Shown here in pieces: positions 26,818-34,419 of a DNA stretch of 64,000 nt (positions are counted from its first letter, which is position 1; the number at the start of each line of letters is the position of its first letter). The position numbers were made by a program, and so were the translations under genes. This stretch comes from CAVTWS01 sp963738445. Its GTDB lineage: Bacteria; Actinomycetota; Acidimicrobiia; Acidimicrobiales; SHLQ01. Where the stretch lies: positions 116,308 to 180,307 of the forward strand of contig CAVTWS010000007.1 of NCBI GenBank assembly GCA_963738445.1, given 5' to 3'. The notes beneath the pieces are model-generated. The model was given only the letters and a program-made list of their open reading frames with translations. It did not search any database and was not told where the DNA came from.

Positions 26818-28689
26818 GCTTGGTCGACGGGTTGGCCCTCGCCTTGGCGCGCCACACGAGCCGGCGCGGGTTCCTGACCCGGACGGCTCTGGTCGGTTCT
26901 GCGCTCAGCGTGGCGCCCGTCAGCTATGCCCTGCGTCCGGGAACCGCCTATGCGGCGATCTGCAACTGCAGCGGCAGCAACTGCGACTGCGGCGCGTCGT
27001 GCTGCGACGGGTACACCGCCTTCTGCTGCGAGCTCAACGGCGTCAACGCCTGCCCGCCCGGCACGCTCATGGCGGGCTGGTGGAAGGTGGACAGCTCGGG
27101 TTTCTGCACCGTCGACGGTGTGCCACAACCCCGCTACTACCTCGACTGCAACCTCAGCTGCCCGGACGGCTGCGGGTGCGGACCGGGCGGGATCTGCGGT
27201 TCGGAGTGCGCGGGCGCCAACTGTGGGTGCCATCTCGGTTGCGATCACCGCAAGAGCGACTGCGTGCGCTTCCGGTACGGGAACTGCAACCAGCAGCAGG
27301 CGTGCGTCGGACCCATCCGCTGTCGCGTCGTCACCTGTACACCTCCGTGGCTGCTCGACCCGACCTGCACCACGACCGCCCGCGTCGACGAGGGCACCCG
27401 GTTCCACCACGCGCCCTGCCTCGATCTCGACACCGGGAACCCGGACGGTCGGGTGGTGTCGGTGAGCTTGGCTCCCGGAGGGATACGCGTCGTCGGGTAC
27501 ACGACTACCGCGTTCGCCACGGTCCAGATCAGCGCCGGGCCGGTCGTCCTCGGCACGGTGACGGCCGAGCTCGAGCACACGGACGTCGGGCAACCAGCCG
27601 TGTTCGGCGCCTACTGGTTCGAGGCCGGGTACGCCGTGGTCGGCGGCGCCCACGGGGTGTGCGCCACGCTGATCGACGGCGCGGCGAACCTCCAACCTCG
27701 GTTGCCGCACGATCACCGTCCCGACCGGGAGCCCCATCGGTGCGCTCGAAGCGGTCGGCGGCCTACCCGACGGGCGGGTGCGAGTGATCGGGTGGGCGAT
27801 CGATCCGGACATCTCCGAGCCCATCGAGGTCCACGTGTGGTCCGAGGATCGGTTCCTCGGCGCCGGGTTGGCCGATCGCCCACGATTCGACGTCGCCGTC
27901 ACGTATCCCGCGTTCGGCGCGGTGCACGGCTTCGACCTCACGGTCGACGCCCCCGCCGGCTTGCGGGGGGTGTGCGTCTACGCTGTCAACCGGGCTGGCG
28001 CCGGCGTGAACCCGGCGCTCGGGTGCCGACCCGTCACCCTCCCGACCGGTCCCGTCCGCGGATCCTTCGATGTGCTCGAGGCCCAGCCGGGCGCAGTCAG
28101 GGTCGCCGGCTGGGCCCTCGACCCCGACACCGTCGAGCCGACCGAGGTGCACGTGTACGTGGGCGGGGTCTTCGCCGGCGCCGGTCTGGCCAACTGGGCT
28201 CGTCCGGACATCGGCGCCCTGTTCCCGAACCACGGCGAGAACCACGGGTTCGATCTCGTGGTGCCGGTGGCCCCCGGATTGGTGCGCGAGATCTGCGTGT
28301 ACGGCATCGATCGGGCGGGGGGACAGGTGAACCCGCGGTTCGGCTGCCGATCGATCGCCGTGCCGACTGGCAGCCCCCGCGGCAGCCTCGACCTGCTGGC
28401 CGTCGGTCCGGCCGTCGTGCGGCTGGCGGGTTGGGCCGCCGACATCGACGACCTCGCCCGGCCCGTGACCGTGACGATCCGGATCGACGGTGCCGACGTG
28501 CAGAACGTCTCGGCGTCGTTGTCCCGGCCTGACCTCCCGGCCCTGCTGGGGGCCGGCCAGTCGGCTCACGGTTTCGACGTCGAGGTGTCGGTGGCCGCGG
28601 GCCGCCGACTCGTCGAGGTGATCGCCCGCAACGTGGGTCCCAACGGGGCCGATGTCGTGTTCCGGTCGACCACGGTGGTCGTGCCATGA
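26814..28689 (+). CDS. Exported Cys-rich protein: MADH-light-chain-like domain plus surface repeats, frameshifted
   Basis: A twin-arginine signal (SRRGFLTRTALVGSAL... ending TAYA) is followed by a domain of about 150 residues with 26 cysteines. ACPPGTLMAGWWKVD and RYYLDCNLSCPDGCGCG resemble the CPPGT...W and DCC...CPC stretches of methylamine dehydrogenase light chain. The second tryptophan that would form the TTQ cofactor is not evident. From about 27600 come repeats of about 100 residues (VRVAGWALDPDTVEPTEVHV, GFDLVVPVAPG, NPRFGCR), common in secreted actinobacterial proteins. A frame change near 27688 is needed. The likely start is TTG 26814, overlapping the mauE-like stop (TTGA). The function is unknown; a cell-surface redox protein is a guess. 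Confidence 0.7.
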
Positions 28690-28702
28690 CGGCGGTGGAC
28701 CC

Positions 28703-29515
28703 ATGACCGTCGTCGTGACCGTTCTGGCGGTCGTCGTCGGTCTGCTGGCGATCGTGGTCGTCGCCCTCCTGCGGAGCCACGCCGAGATCCTTCGCCGACT
28801 CCACGAGCTCGGAGCCGGGGTGTACATCGACGATCCCGAAGGTCCCGACCGCGACGTGACCGGCGCGGACGATGTGCCCTTCCGGACCCGCCCCGGCGTG
28901 CCCGAGCCTCGGGCGGACGGCGACCATCGCGTCCACGACCTCGCCGGACGGTCGCCGGCGGGCACGGCGATCTCCGTCGGCGTGGCGGGCCAGTCGGGCC
29001 TCACCTTGCTGGCGTTCCTCACCTCGGGTTGTTCGGTGTGCCAGAACTTCTGGACTGCCTTCGCCGATCCCGCCGCGCTGACCTCGGCCGGCTTCACGGG
29101 TCGCGTAATCGTCGTGGCCAAGGGTCCGGAGGCGGAATCGATGGCGGCGATCGCGGGCTTGGCGCCTCCCGGCATCACCACGGTGATGTCCTCGGATGCG
29201 TGGGCCGACTACGACGTGCCCGTGGCTCCGTACTTCCTGCTGATCGACGGCGAGAGCGAACGGGTCGTCGGCGAAGGCGCCGCGAGCTCGTGGCCCCAGG
29301 TGGCGGGTCTGCTCGGCCAGGCGCTGGCCGACACCGGCTTCGACGGTTCGGGTCGGCGTTCGAGCCGGAGCCGGCGCGATGGTCGCTCGCGTGCGGGCCA
29401 GGCGGATTCCGCCCTGCTCGCCGCCGGGATCGGCCCCGGCCACGATTCCCTCTACCCGTCGCCCGCCGACCCCTCAGGGGCGCCTGCTGGCCTCCCGGAT
29501 CCGGAGTCACGGTGA
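28703..29515 (+). CDS. MauD-like membrane-anchored thioredoxin-fold protein
   Basis: An N-terminal membrane helix (VVVTVLAVVVGLLAIVVVAL) is followed by a linker and a thioredoxin/redoxin fold whose active site is TSGCSVCQNFW, a CxxC with the GCSVC look of MauD/TlpA proteins. YDVPVAPYFLLIDG carries the cis-proline region. The C-terminal 60 or so residues are basic and disordered. MauD supports disulfide formation in the methylamine dehydrogenase light chain, and the gene order mauE-like, light-chain-like, mauD-like matches that use. The 270-residue gene starts 13 nt after the Cys-rich protein and its stop overlaps a tiny ORF. Confidence 0.8.
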   Translation: MTVVVTVLAVVVGLLAIVVVALLRSHAEILRRLHELGAGVYIDDPEGPDRDVTGADDVPFRTRPGVPEPRADGDHRVHDLAGRSPAGTAISVGVAGQSGLTLLAFLTSGCSVCQNFWTAFADPAALTSAGFTGRVIVVAKGPEAESMAAIAGLAPPGITTVMSSDAWADYDVPVAPYFLLIDGESERVVGEGAASSWPQVAGLLGQALADTGFDGSGRRSSRSRRDGRSRAGQADSALLAAGIGPGHDSLYPSPADPSGAPAGLPDPESR

Positions 29516-29592
29516 GTCCCGAGCTCGCGCTGGCGGGCGGTGCCGCGCTCGTGGCGGTCGTTGCCGCGGTGCGCTCGACCTGGTCGCCGTGA
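29512..29592 (+). CDS. 26-residue putative membrane peptide
   Basis: GTG 29512 overlaps the TGA of the mauD-like gene (GTGA), and the 26 codons encode an almost pure hydrophobic helix (LALAGGAALVAVVAAV) ending RSTWSP. The next gene begins nine bases after its stop, so without it there would be an 86-nt gap in an otherwise tight cluster. Translation is plausible because of the coupled start, but unproven. It could be a small helper subunit of the membrane machinery. Confidence 0.45.
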   Translation: MSPELALAGGAALVAVVAAVRSTWSP

Positions 29593-29601
29593 GGCGAGTC
29601 G

Positions 29602-30186
29602 ATGCTGTCGAGCATCAACCCGTTCGTGGAGCGGGCCCGGAACAACCGATGGTGGCGCACCGTGACCGCCCACGTGGCCGGCGCCGCAGGAGCGGGCGCT
29701 CTCGTGGGCTGGATCCTCGGTGGTCTGGGAGCGGTCGCCCTGTCGACGATTCCTTCGACCACGCGGTTGGCCGGGGCGGCCGTGCTGTCGCTCGTGCTGG
29801 CCGGGTTCGATCTGGTGGGGCGCCGGCCCCCGAGCTGGCACCGACAGGTCGACGAAGGTTGGCTCACCACCTATCGGGGCTGGGTGTACGGCTTCGGATT
29901 CGGCGCCCAACTCGGCGCCGGTGTGCTGACCCAGGTGACGACGGGCGCGGTCTATGCCGCGGGGGGATGGGCCCTGGCGCAGGCCGATCCGGTCCGGGGC
30001 GCCGTCGTCGGTCTGCTGTTCGGATCGACCCGGGGAGTCATGGTCCTGCTGGGAGCCGGCGCAGGTGATCCCGATCGACTTCGACAGCTGTTCCGTCGGC
30101 TCGATCGCGCCGAACGGATCTCCCAGGTGGCCACTGTGGGCGCGCTGATGCTCGTCGGTGTCGGCGGGGCCCTGGTCGCGGCATGA
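29602..30186 (+). CDS. Membrane protein of unknown function in Mau-like cluster
   Basis: The 194-residue protein has about five hydrophobic segments (VAGAAGAGALVGWILGG, LAGAAVLSLVLAGFDL, YGFGFGAQLGAGVLTQV, AVVGLLFGSTRGVMVLLG, VATVGALMLVGVGGAL). The glycine-rich GFGFGAQLGAG stretch recalls cytochrome-biogenesis/DsbD-type membrane proteins, but no Cys is present, so it cannot be a thiol carrier itself. ATG 29602 follows a GAGGCGAG stretch. It sits between the 26-residue peptide and an unknown soluble gene and is probably part of the same transcript. I do not recognise its family. Confidence 0.7.
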   Translation: MLSSINPFVERARNNRWWRTVTAHVAGAAGAGALVGWILGGLGAVALSTIPSTTRLAGAAVLSLVLAGFDLVGRRPPSWHRQVDEGWLTTYRGWVYGFGFGAQLGAGVLTQVTTGAVYAAGGWALAQADPVRGAVVGLLFGSTRGVMVLLGAGAGDPDRLRQLFRRLDRAERISQVATVGALMLVGVGGALVAA

Positions 30187-30196
30187 TGAGGCGACC

Positions 30197-30664
30197 ATGA
30201 CCCGGGAGCTGCGCGACCATGGGCTCGGAATCACGTTGCCCCGGGGCTGGAGCGGCGAGGTCTACCTGCGGGCGGACGGTGGCCTCGGAGAGCACCGCGC
30301 CTCGACCCCTCAGCCCATCCTCCACGCGGCCAACTTCGCCCTGCCGGCCGTACGGGGCGACTACGGCGGTGGGGCGGTCGACACCATGCGGGCGTCAGGG
30401 ATCTTGATGTGCCTGCTCGAGTTCGACCGCTCGGAGGCCGAAGCGCCGCTGTTCGCTGCTCCGGGTGTGCCGCGACGTCTTGCGGTCCCGGATCCTTCTC
30501 CGGCCAACCTGCAACGGACCCGCCCCGGTCAGGCCGGGTATCAGCGGTTCTGCCAGGAGAACGGCCGTCCCTTCTGTCTCTACGTGGTGATCGGCAGCCA
30601 CGTGCGCCGGGACGTTCTCGTTCCGGAGCTCAATCGGGCGCTGGCCTCACTCGTCATCGACTGA
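30197..30664 (+). CDS. Hypothetical protein (155 aa), last gene of Mau-like cluster
   Basis: The sequence begins RELRDHGLGITLPRGWSGEV and ends DVLVPELNRALASLVID, the layout of a small alpha/beta domain like those that bind lipids or membranes (LppX/PsbP-like folds start similarly), but I cannot assign it. It has no signal peptide or membrane segment. Two cysteines (MCLLEF, RFCQENGRPFCLY region) are visible. ATG 30197 lies 10 nt after the upstream stop with ATGAGGCG before it. The context suggests a cytoplasmic partner of the exported Cys-rich protein. Confidence 0.6.
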   Translation: MTRELRDHGLGITLPRGWSGEVYLRADGGLGEHRASTPQPILHAANFALPAVRGDYGGGAVDTMRASGILMCLLEFDRSEAEAPLFAAPGVPRRLAVPDPSPANLQRTRPGQAGYQRFCQENGRPFCLYVVIGSHVRRDVLVPELNRALASLVID

Positions 30665-30743
30665 TCTCGAGGGGCCCGTCCGACGCCGCGTCGGTGTGAC
30701 CAGTGCCGCGTTCACCGTCCTCGGTTCCGTTCGGGGCAACAGG

Positions 30744-30749
30744 TACCGT
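30744..30749 (+). promoter_or_regulatory. -10 box TACCGT, leaderless-type promoter
   Basis: TACCGT ends eight bases before ATG 30758 of the lipoprotein gene, inside the 93-nt gap after the Mau-like cluster. It indicates a separate transcription unit. Confidence 0.5.
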
Positions 30750-30757
30750 GGGCGCCT

Positions 30758-31639
30758 ATGACCAAGGCCGTGAAGTACCTCCTGCCCTTCCTACTCGCCT
30801 TCTCGCTGGTCGCCGCGTCCTGCGGAGACGACGATGACACCACGGCGACGGGTGGTGACAGCTCCGACGACGCGACCGACGAATCCGATGAGAGCACCGA
30901 CGACGCCACCGATGAGTCGTCCGATGAGAGCACGGACGAGGCGACCGATGAGTCGTCCGATGAGAGCACGGACGAGGCGACCGATGAGTCGTCCGATGAG
31001 AGCACGGACGAGGCGACCGATGACAGCACCGATGAGTCCGGTGGCTCCGGTGGTGGCATCTGCGACGCCGAGGACGCGGTCCAGACGTTGAGCGACGAGC
31101 TGAACAACAACAGCGACGACCTCCCCGATCCCGAATACTTCGAGGACCTCCAAGACGTCGTGGCGGACCTCCAAGATGCCGACAACGGTGACCTGGCCGA
31201 CGATCTCGACGTCATCCACGAGGGCCTCGGCGACTTCGCGGCGATCTCCGCCGAGGCTGATGGCAGTTCGGACGCCGCGGACGAGTTGCTCCTCGAGTAC
31301 GAAGGGCTGGAGGACTTCGGTCTCGCCATCTCCTCGTTCGAGCAGTACGCGTTCGACGAGTGCGACATCGGCCCGGACCTCGGTGACATCAGCGAGACCA
31401 CGATCGCCGCACCGGATGTCGAGGTCGGCGATCCGGCCGAGCCCCCCGCGACCGATGATCCGACCTTCGAGGCGCTCGCCGACGACTGCTTCGCCGGCGA
31501 CGGTGCCGCCTGTGACGAGTTGTACTTCACCACGCCGGTCGACTCGATCGAGGAGGCGTACGGCGAGACCTGCGGAGGCCGGCTCGATACACCGCAGGCC
31601 GGGTTCTGCGCCCAGCTCCTGAGCGAGACCTCCGGCTGA
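30758..31639 (+). CDS. Acidic repeat-rich lipoprotein
   Basis: The N-terminus KYLLPFLLAFSLVAASC is a lipoprotein signal with the lipobox ending in Cys at residue 22. A long Asp/Glu/Ser/Thr linker follows (DEATDESSDEST repeats), then a folded part. The last 45 or so residues (DDCFAGDGAACDELYFTTP, YGETCGGR) match a short C-terminal module common in actinobacterial lipoproteins and membrane proteins, with the pattern C-x-x-GD-x-x-ACD-x-LY and TCG-x-R. The protein has 293 residues and is predicted on the outer face of the membrane. The role is unknown. Confidence 0.85.
   Translation: MTKAVKYLLPFLLAFSLVAASCGDDDDTTATGGDSSDDATDESDESTDDATDESSDESTDEATDESSDESTDEATDESSDESTDEATDDSTDESGGSGGGICDAEDAVQTLSDELNNNSDDLPDPEYFEDLQDVVADLQDADNGDLADDLDVIHEGLGDFAAISAEADGSSDAADELLLEYEGLEDFGLAISSFEQYAFDECDIGPDLGDISETTIAAPDVEVGDPAEPPATDDPTFEALADDCFAGDGAACDELYFTTPVDSIEEAYGETCGGRLDTPQAGFCAQLLSETSG
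30899..31024 (+). repeat. 36-bp in-frame tandem repeat in lipoprotein linker
   Basis: Three full 36-bp units (30899-30934, 30935-30970, 30971-31006) and a partial fourth encode DEATDESSDEST. Units two and three are identical. The multiple-of-three unit means the linker length can drift without a frameshift. Confidence 0.9.
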
Positions 31640-31640
31640 C

Positions 31641-32999
31641 GTGGCCACCCGGTTCGTGATCATCGGCGGCGGACCCGCCGGGAACACCGCGGCGACGTAC
31701 GCCGCCCGTTTCGGGGCCGAGGTCACCCTCATCGAGCGTGACGTCATCGGCGGCGCCGCCCACCTCTGGGATTGCATCCCGTCGAAGGCCATGATCGCCA
31801 CGGGCGCAGCCATGTCATTCGTCGGGCGCAGCGAGGGCATGGGACTCGACTCCAACCGCGCCACCGTCGACCTCGAGGGACTCCACGAACGCCTGCGCGG
31901 GATCGAGGCCCGCCTCGAACGGTCCGTCACCGGCCTGCTGGCGAGCCAGAACGTCCGCATGGTGCGCGGCACCGCCACGCTCAAGTCGGCCAACCAGATC
32001 ACCGTCGACACCGGTGACGGCATCGAGGAGATCGGCGCCGACCACATCGTCATCGCTACCGGGAGCCGCCCTCGCATCCCCGAGTTCGCCGTGGTCGATG
32101 GCGAGCGGGTGCTGTCGACCCGTGACGCCTACCCGCCCAAGGAGCTGCCCAGCGTCTCGTGGTGATCGGGTCGGGCGTGACGGGCGTCGAGTTCGTCCAC
32201 ATGTTCAAGTCCTTCGGGAGCGACGTCACCCTCGTGGTGAGCCGCCAGCAGGTGCTGCCCGGGAAAGATCCGGAGGTGGCGGCGGCGCTGGAGGACGACT
32301 TCCTGCGGCGGGGGGTCAAGCTGCTCAAAGGCGCCCGGGCGATCGCCATCGAGCGCACGCCTGATGGGGTCATCGTCCGCTGCGACGACGGCCGCGTGGT
32401 CGAGGGGACCCACAGCGTCCTGGCGATCGGGTCGATCCCCAACACCGAAGGCCTGGGGCTGGAATCGGTCGGCGTCGAGATGGTCGACGGCTATGTCCAG
32501 GTCGACCACAACTGCCGGTCGACCGTGCCCACCATCTACGCCGCCGGTGACGTGTCGGGCAAGCTTCCGCTGTCCTCGGTCGCCTCGATGCAGGGCCGAA
32601 AGATCGCCGAGCACGCCATGGGCATGCACAAGCGGGCCCATCGCCACCTCGACTACGACAAGGCGGCGTCGGCCATCTTCACCGAGCCGGAGATCGCCGA
32701 TGTCGGCCTGGCCGAGGTCGACGCCTTCGCCGAGGGCCGCAAGATCCGCGTCACCAAGGTGCCGTTCTCGGTGTCGGCCAAGGCCCTGATCAACGACGAC
32801 CCCCGCGGCTTCGTCAAGATCATCTCCGATCCGGCCACCGGCGTGGTGCTGGGAGGATCGATCGTCGGGCGGTCAGGCCGCCGAGCTGATCTCGGTGCTC
32901 GCCGTCGCCGTGACCAACGGTCTCACCGTGCAGGACATCCACGAGAGCCTGCTCGTCCACCCCACCCTGGCCGAAGCCCTCACCGAAGCCGCTGAATAG
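31641..32999 (+). CDS. lpdA: LpdA-like NAD(P)H:quinone-type flavoprotein, frameshifted
   Basis: FVIIGGGPAGNTAATYAARFG binds FAD, VIGSGVTGVEFVHMFKSFG binds NAD(P), and TIYAAGDVSG is the second FAD motif, all in pyridine nucleotide-disulfide oxidoreductase order. The usual CxxxxC redox pair is reduced to GGAAHLWDCIPSK, with only the second Cys. This is the form found in the mycobacterial NAD(P)H quinone reductase LpdA (Rv3303c), whose sequence this resembles throughout. It is therefore not a lipoamide dehydrogenase. Frame changes near 32150 and 32870 must be joined; the true end is the TAG at 32997-32999. It starts with GTG one base after the lipoprotein stop. Confidence 0.82.
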
Positions 33000-33065
33000 C
33001 ACCACCGCCCCGCCCCGAACCTCGCTTCGATCCTCGGTCCGAACTGGAGCCCGAACCTCAGTCCG

Positions 33066-33113
33066 AACTGGGGGCCTGTGTGTAGGCGAGGACCTGTATT
33101 GAAGCCCCCAGAA
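33066..33113. repeat. 48-bp hairpin element A
   Basis: AACTGGGGGC and GCCCCCAGAA bound an element of exactly 48 bp with an 8-bp inner stem (CTGGGGGC/GCCCCCAG). It lies between the convergent lpdA-like and DUF559 genes, 71 bp upstream of element B. After it, CGGGCGCGTCAGGCTGCAC repeats the sequence at the 3' end of the DUF559 gene. Confidence 0.85.
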
Positions 33114-33136
33114 GCGGGCGCGTCAGGCTGCACTCC

Positions 33137-33184
33137 AACTGGGGGCCTGCGTGTAGGTGACGACTTGCAATGAGGCCCCCAGAA
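33137..33184. repeat. 48-bp hairpin element B
   Basis: It has the same ends and length as element A, with a 9-bp perfect stem (CTGGGGGCC/GGCCCCCAG) and an interior that differs from A at only a few positions. It stops nine bases before the DUF559 stop codon. A and B form a direct doublet that could also act as a bidirectional terminator. Confidence 0.88.
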
Positions 33185-33193
33185 TCGGGGGCA

Positions 33194-34144
33194 TCATGCT
33201 GCACCGCGTGTCCGGAGTTGCGCCCGGGTGGTGCGGACGGTGTCGACGACCTGCCGGGCTCGATGCCATACGTCGACATCGGTGAAGGCGAGGATCGTCC
33301 ATCCGGCAGCCCGCAGTGCCGCAGACTGTTCCTCATCCCGGCGTCGATCGACGAGAGCCGAGTGATAACGCTCGCTGTTGATCTGGACGATCAGGCGGGC
33401 GTCGGGCTCCATGAAGTCCACCCGGCCGAGCCATCGCTCGCCGTCACCGATGTCGGCCTGGGGCTGCATGTCAGGCAGGCTGGCCTCTCGCAACAGGCTT
33501 CGGAAGCGGAACTCCAGACCGCTCTCCGGCGCTCGGTAGTCGGCGGACCGCTCCTCGATCAAGCGGCGCATCACGGCGATGCCCCGGCGGCCCCGGCACG
33601 ACAACTCGCCGAGCATGCGGGTCAACGACGCGGAATCGACGATGCCCATCGCCCAGGCCGAGTCAAGAGCACGTTCCACTCGTTTCTCGTGAAGGCCCAT
33701 GTTGGCGAGGTCGAACAGCATCCGGCTGGGGACGGTGACCGGGATGTTGTCGAGCTCGGTCACATGGTGAGGCATGATCAGCCGTGGACGATGGATGGTT
33801 GCCAACATCGAGCGCCGTTCGCCCGAACGCTGCCGGCCCGCCGTCACGTGGGGAGGGTCGAGCGGGAAGCCGGGAATCCCCCACAGCCCTGCGCTCGAGA
33901 TGTGCGTCAGGAAACCATCGGTGCCGGCATCGAGGACGGCGGCGAGGGCGGATTGGAGCGGGGTAGGTGGGCTTCCCGCCACCCGGAAGACCGTCGACGT
34001 CACCTCGGTCAGGCCGACCGCCCGTCGCAAAGCTCGTCGTCGAGCCGGTGGCCCGAGTTCGAGGAGCTGCGAGATGTGGATGAGGCCGTGCTGCCGCTCG
34101 GCACGTTGTTGCAGTTGGTTCGTTGACTCAGGTAGTGAGGCCAT
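33194..34144 (-). CDS. AbiEi-like N-terminus with DUF559 (Vsr-like nuclease fold) C-terminus
   Basis: Residues 1 to about 170 resemble AbiEi-type antitoxin proteins: an N-terminal helix-turn-helix (HGLIHISQLLELG) and LTHISSAGLWGIPGF. Residues about 205-310 are a DUF559 domain of the PD-(D/E)XK/Vsr superfamily (ESGLEFRFRSLL, RVDFMEPDARLIVQINSERYH, DRRRDEEQSAALRAAGW). The usual acidic pair in the EV(D/Q) strand appears here as QIN, so nuclease activity may be altered. The gene is bracketed by hairpin doublets A/B and C/D and has an 8-bp tandem repeat upstream of its ATG. No abiEii toxin gene is adjacent, so a toxin-antitoxin role is not supported. Confidence 0.82.
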   Translation of the reverse strand: MASLPESTNQLQQRAERQHGLIHISQLLELGPPARRRALRRAVGLTEVTSTVFRVAGSPPTPLQSALAAVLDAGTDGFLTHISSAGLWGIPGFPLDPPHVTAGRQRSGERRSMLATIHRPRLIMPHHVTELDNIPVTVPSRMLFDLANMGLHEKRVERALDSAWAMGIVDSASLTRMLGELSCRGRRGIAVMRRLIEERSADYRAPESGLEFRFRSLLREASLPDMQPQADIGDGERWLGRVDFMEPDARLIVQINSERYHSALVDRRRDEEQSAALRAAGWTILAFTDVDVWHRARQVVDTVRTTRAQLRTRGAA

Positions 34145-34191
34145 GGGCCATGGCTACTGAAAGCATGTGACACTCAACGTCAGATCGTCAG

Positions 34192-34255
34192 GTCATCAAG
34201 TCATCAAGTCATCAAGTCATCAGGTCATCAGGTCATCAGGTCATCAGGTCATCAG
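34192..34255. repeat. 8-bp tandem repeat (GTCATCAR)8
   Basis: Eight consecutive 8-bp units (three GTCATCAA, then five GTCATCAG) form an AT-richer patch 48-111 bases upstream of the DUF559 start. The unit is not a multiple of three and lies in non-coding sequence, where copy-number change could alter promoter spacing. Confidence 0.92.
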
Positions 34256-34274
34256 GTCACCCGGCGTCTACCCG

Positions 34275-34322
34275 TTCTGGGGGCGTGGGTGTGCGTGCCG
34301 GGGACCATTCGGGCCCCCAGAA
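34275..34322. repeat. 48-bp hairpin element C
   Basis: TTCTGGGGGC and GCCCCCAGAA form a perfect 10-bp terminal inverted repeat around a 28-base interior. It lies upstream of the DUF559 gene and downstream of the carboxylase gene. Its start is 62 bp before element D. Confidence 0.9.
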
Positions 34323-34336
34323 GCATGGGGCGGGGG

Positions 34337-34384
34337 TTCTGGGGGCGTGGGTGTGCGTGCCGGGTGCCATTCGGGCCCCCAGAA
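34337..34384. repeat. 48-bp hairpin element D
   Basis: It has the same ends and length as element C, and the interiors differ at only two positions. C and D form the second doublet. Element D ends 35 bases before the carboxylase stop codon. Confidence 0.9.
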
Positions 34385-34419
34385 GCAGGGCAGAAAGCAG
34401 GGAGGAGGTGGGGGTGGGG

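Noticed and set aside
24798..28532. A single plus-strand reading frame of over 1,200 codons
   Set aside because: Its first two thirds run antisense to a clear GT2 gene and across the mauE-like gene in another frame. Only the part from 26814 has signal-peptide and domain structure, so only that part is annotated.
26227..29515. Functional methylamine dehydrogenase locus
   Set aside because: The heavy chain, amicyanin and MauG genes are missing, and the second TTQ tryptophan of the light-chain-like domain is not apparent.
30834..31091. Out-of-frame open frames over the lipoprotein repeat region
   Set aside because: They arise from the 36-bp repeat, which is open in several frames. Only the frame with the lipoprotein signal makes sense.
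33066..33184. Hairpins A/B as plain intrinsic terminators only
   Set aside because: Convergent placement fits, but the exact 48-bp length, the doublet arrangement, the copies at C/D and E/F and the duplicated gene tail point to a repeat family, so they are listed as repeats.
33194..34144. AbiE toxin-antitoxin system
   Set aside because: Only the AbiEi-like gene is present. Neither neighbour is an AbiEii nucleotidyltransferase.
34192..34255. Possible CRISPR array
   Set aside because: The 8-bp units are contiguous with no spacers and no cas genes are present. It is a simple tandem repeat.
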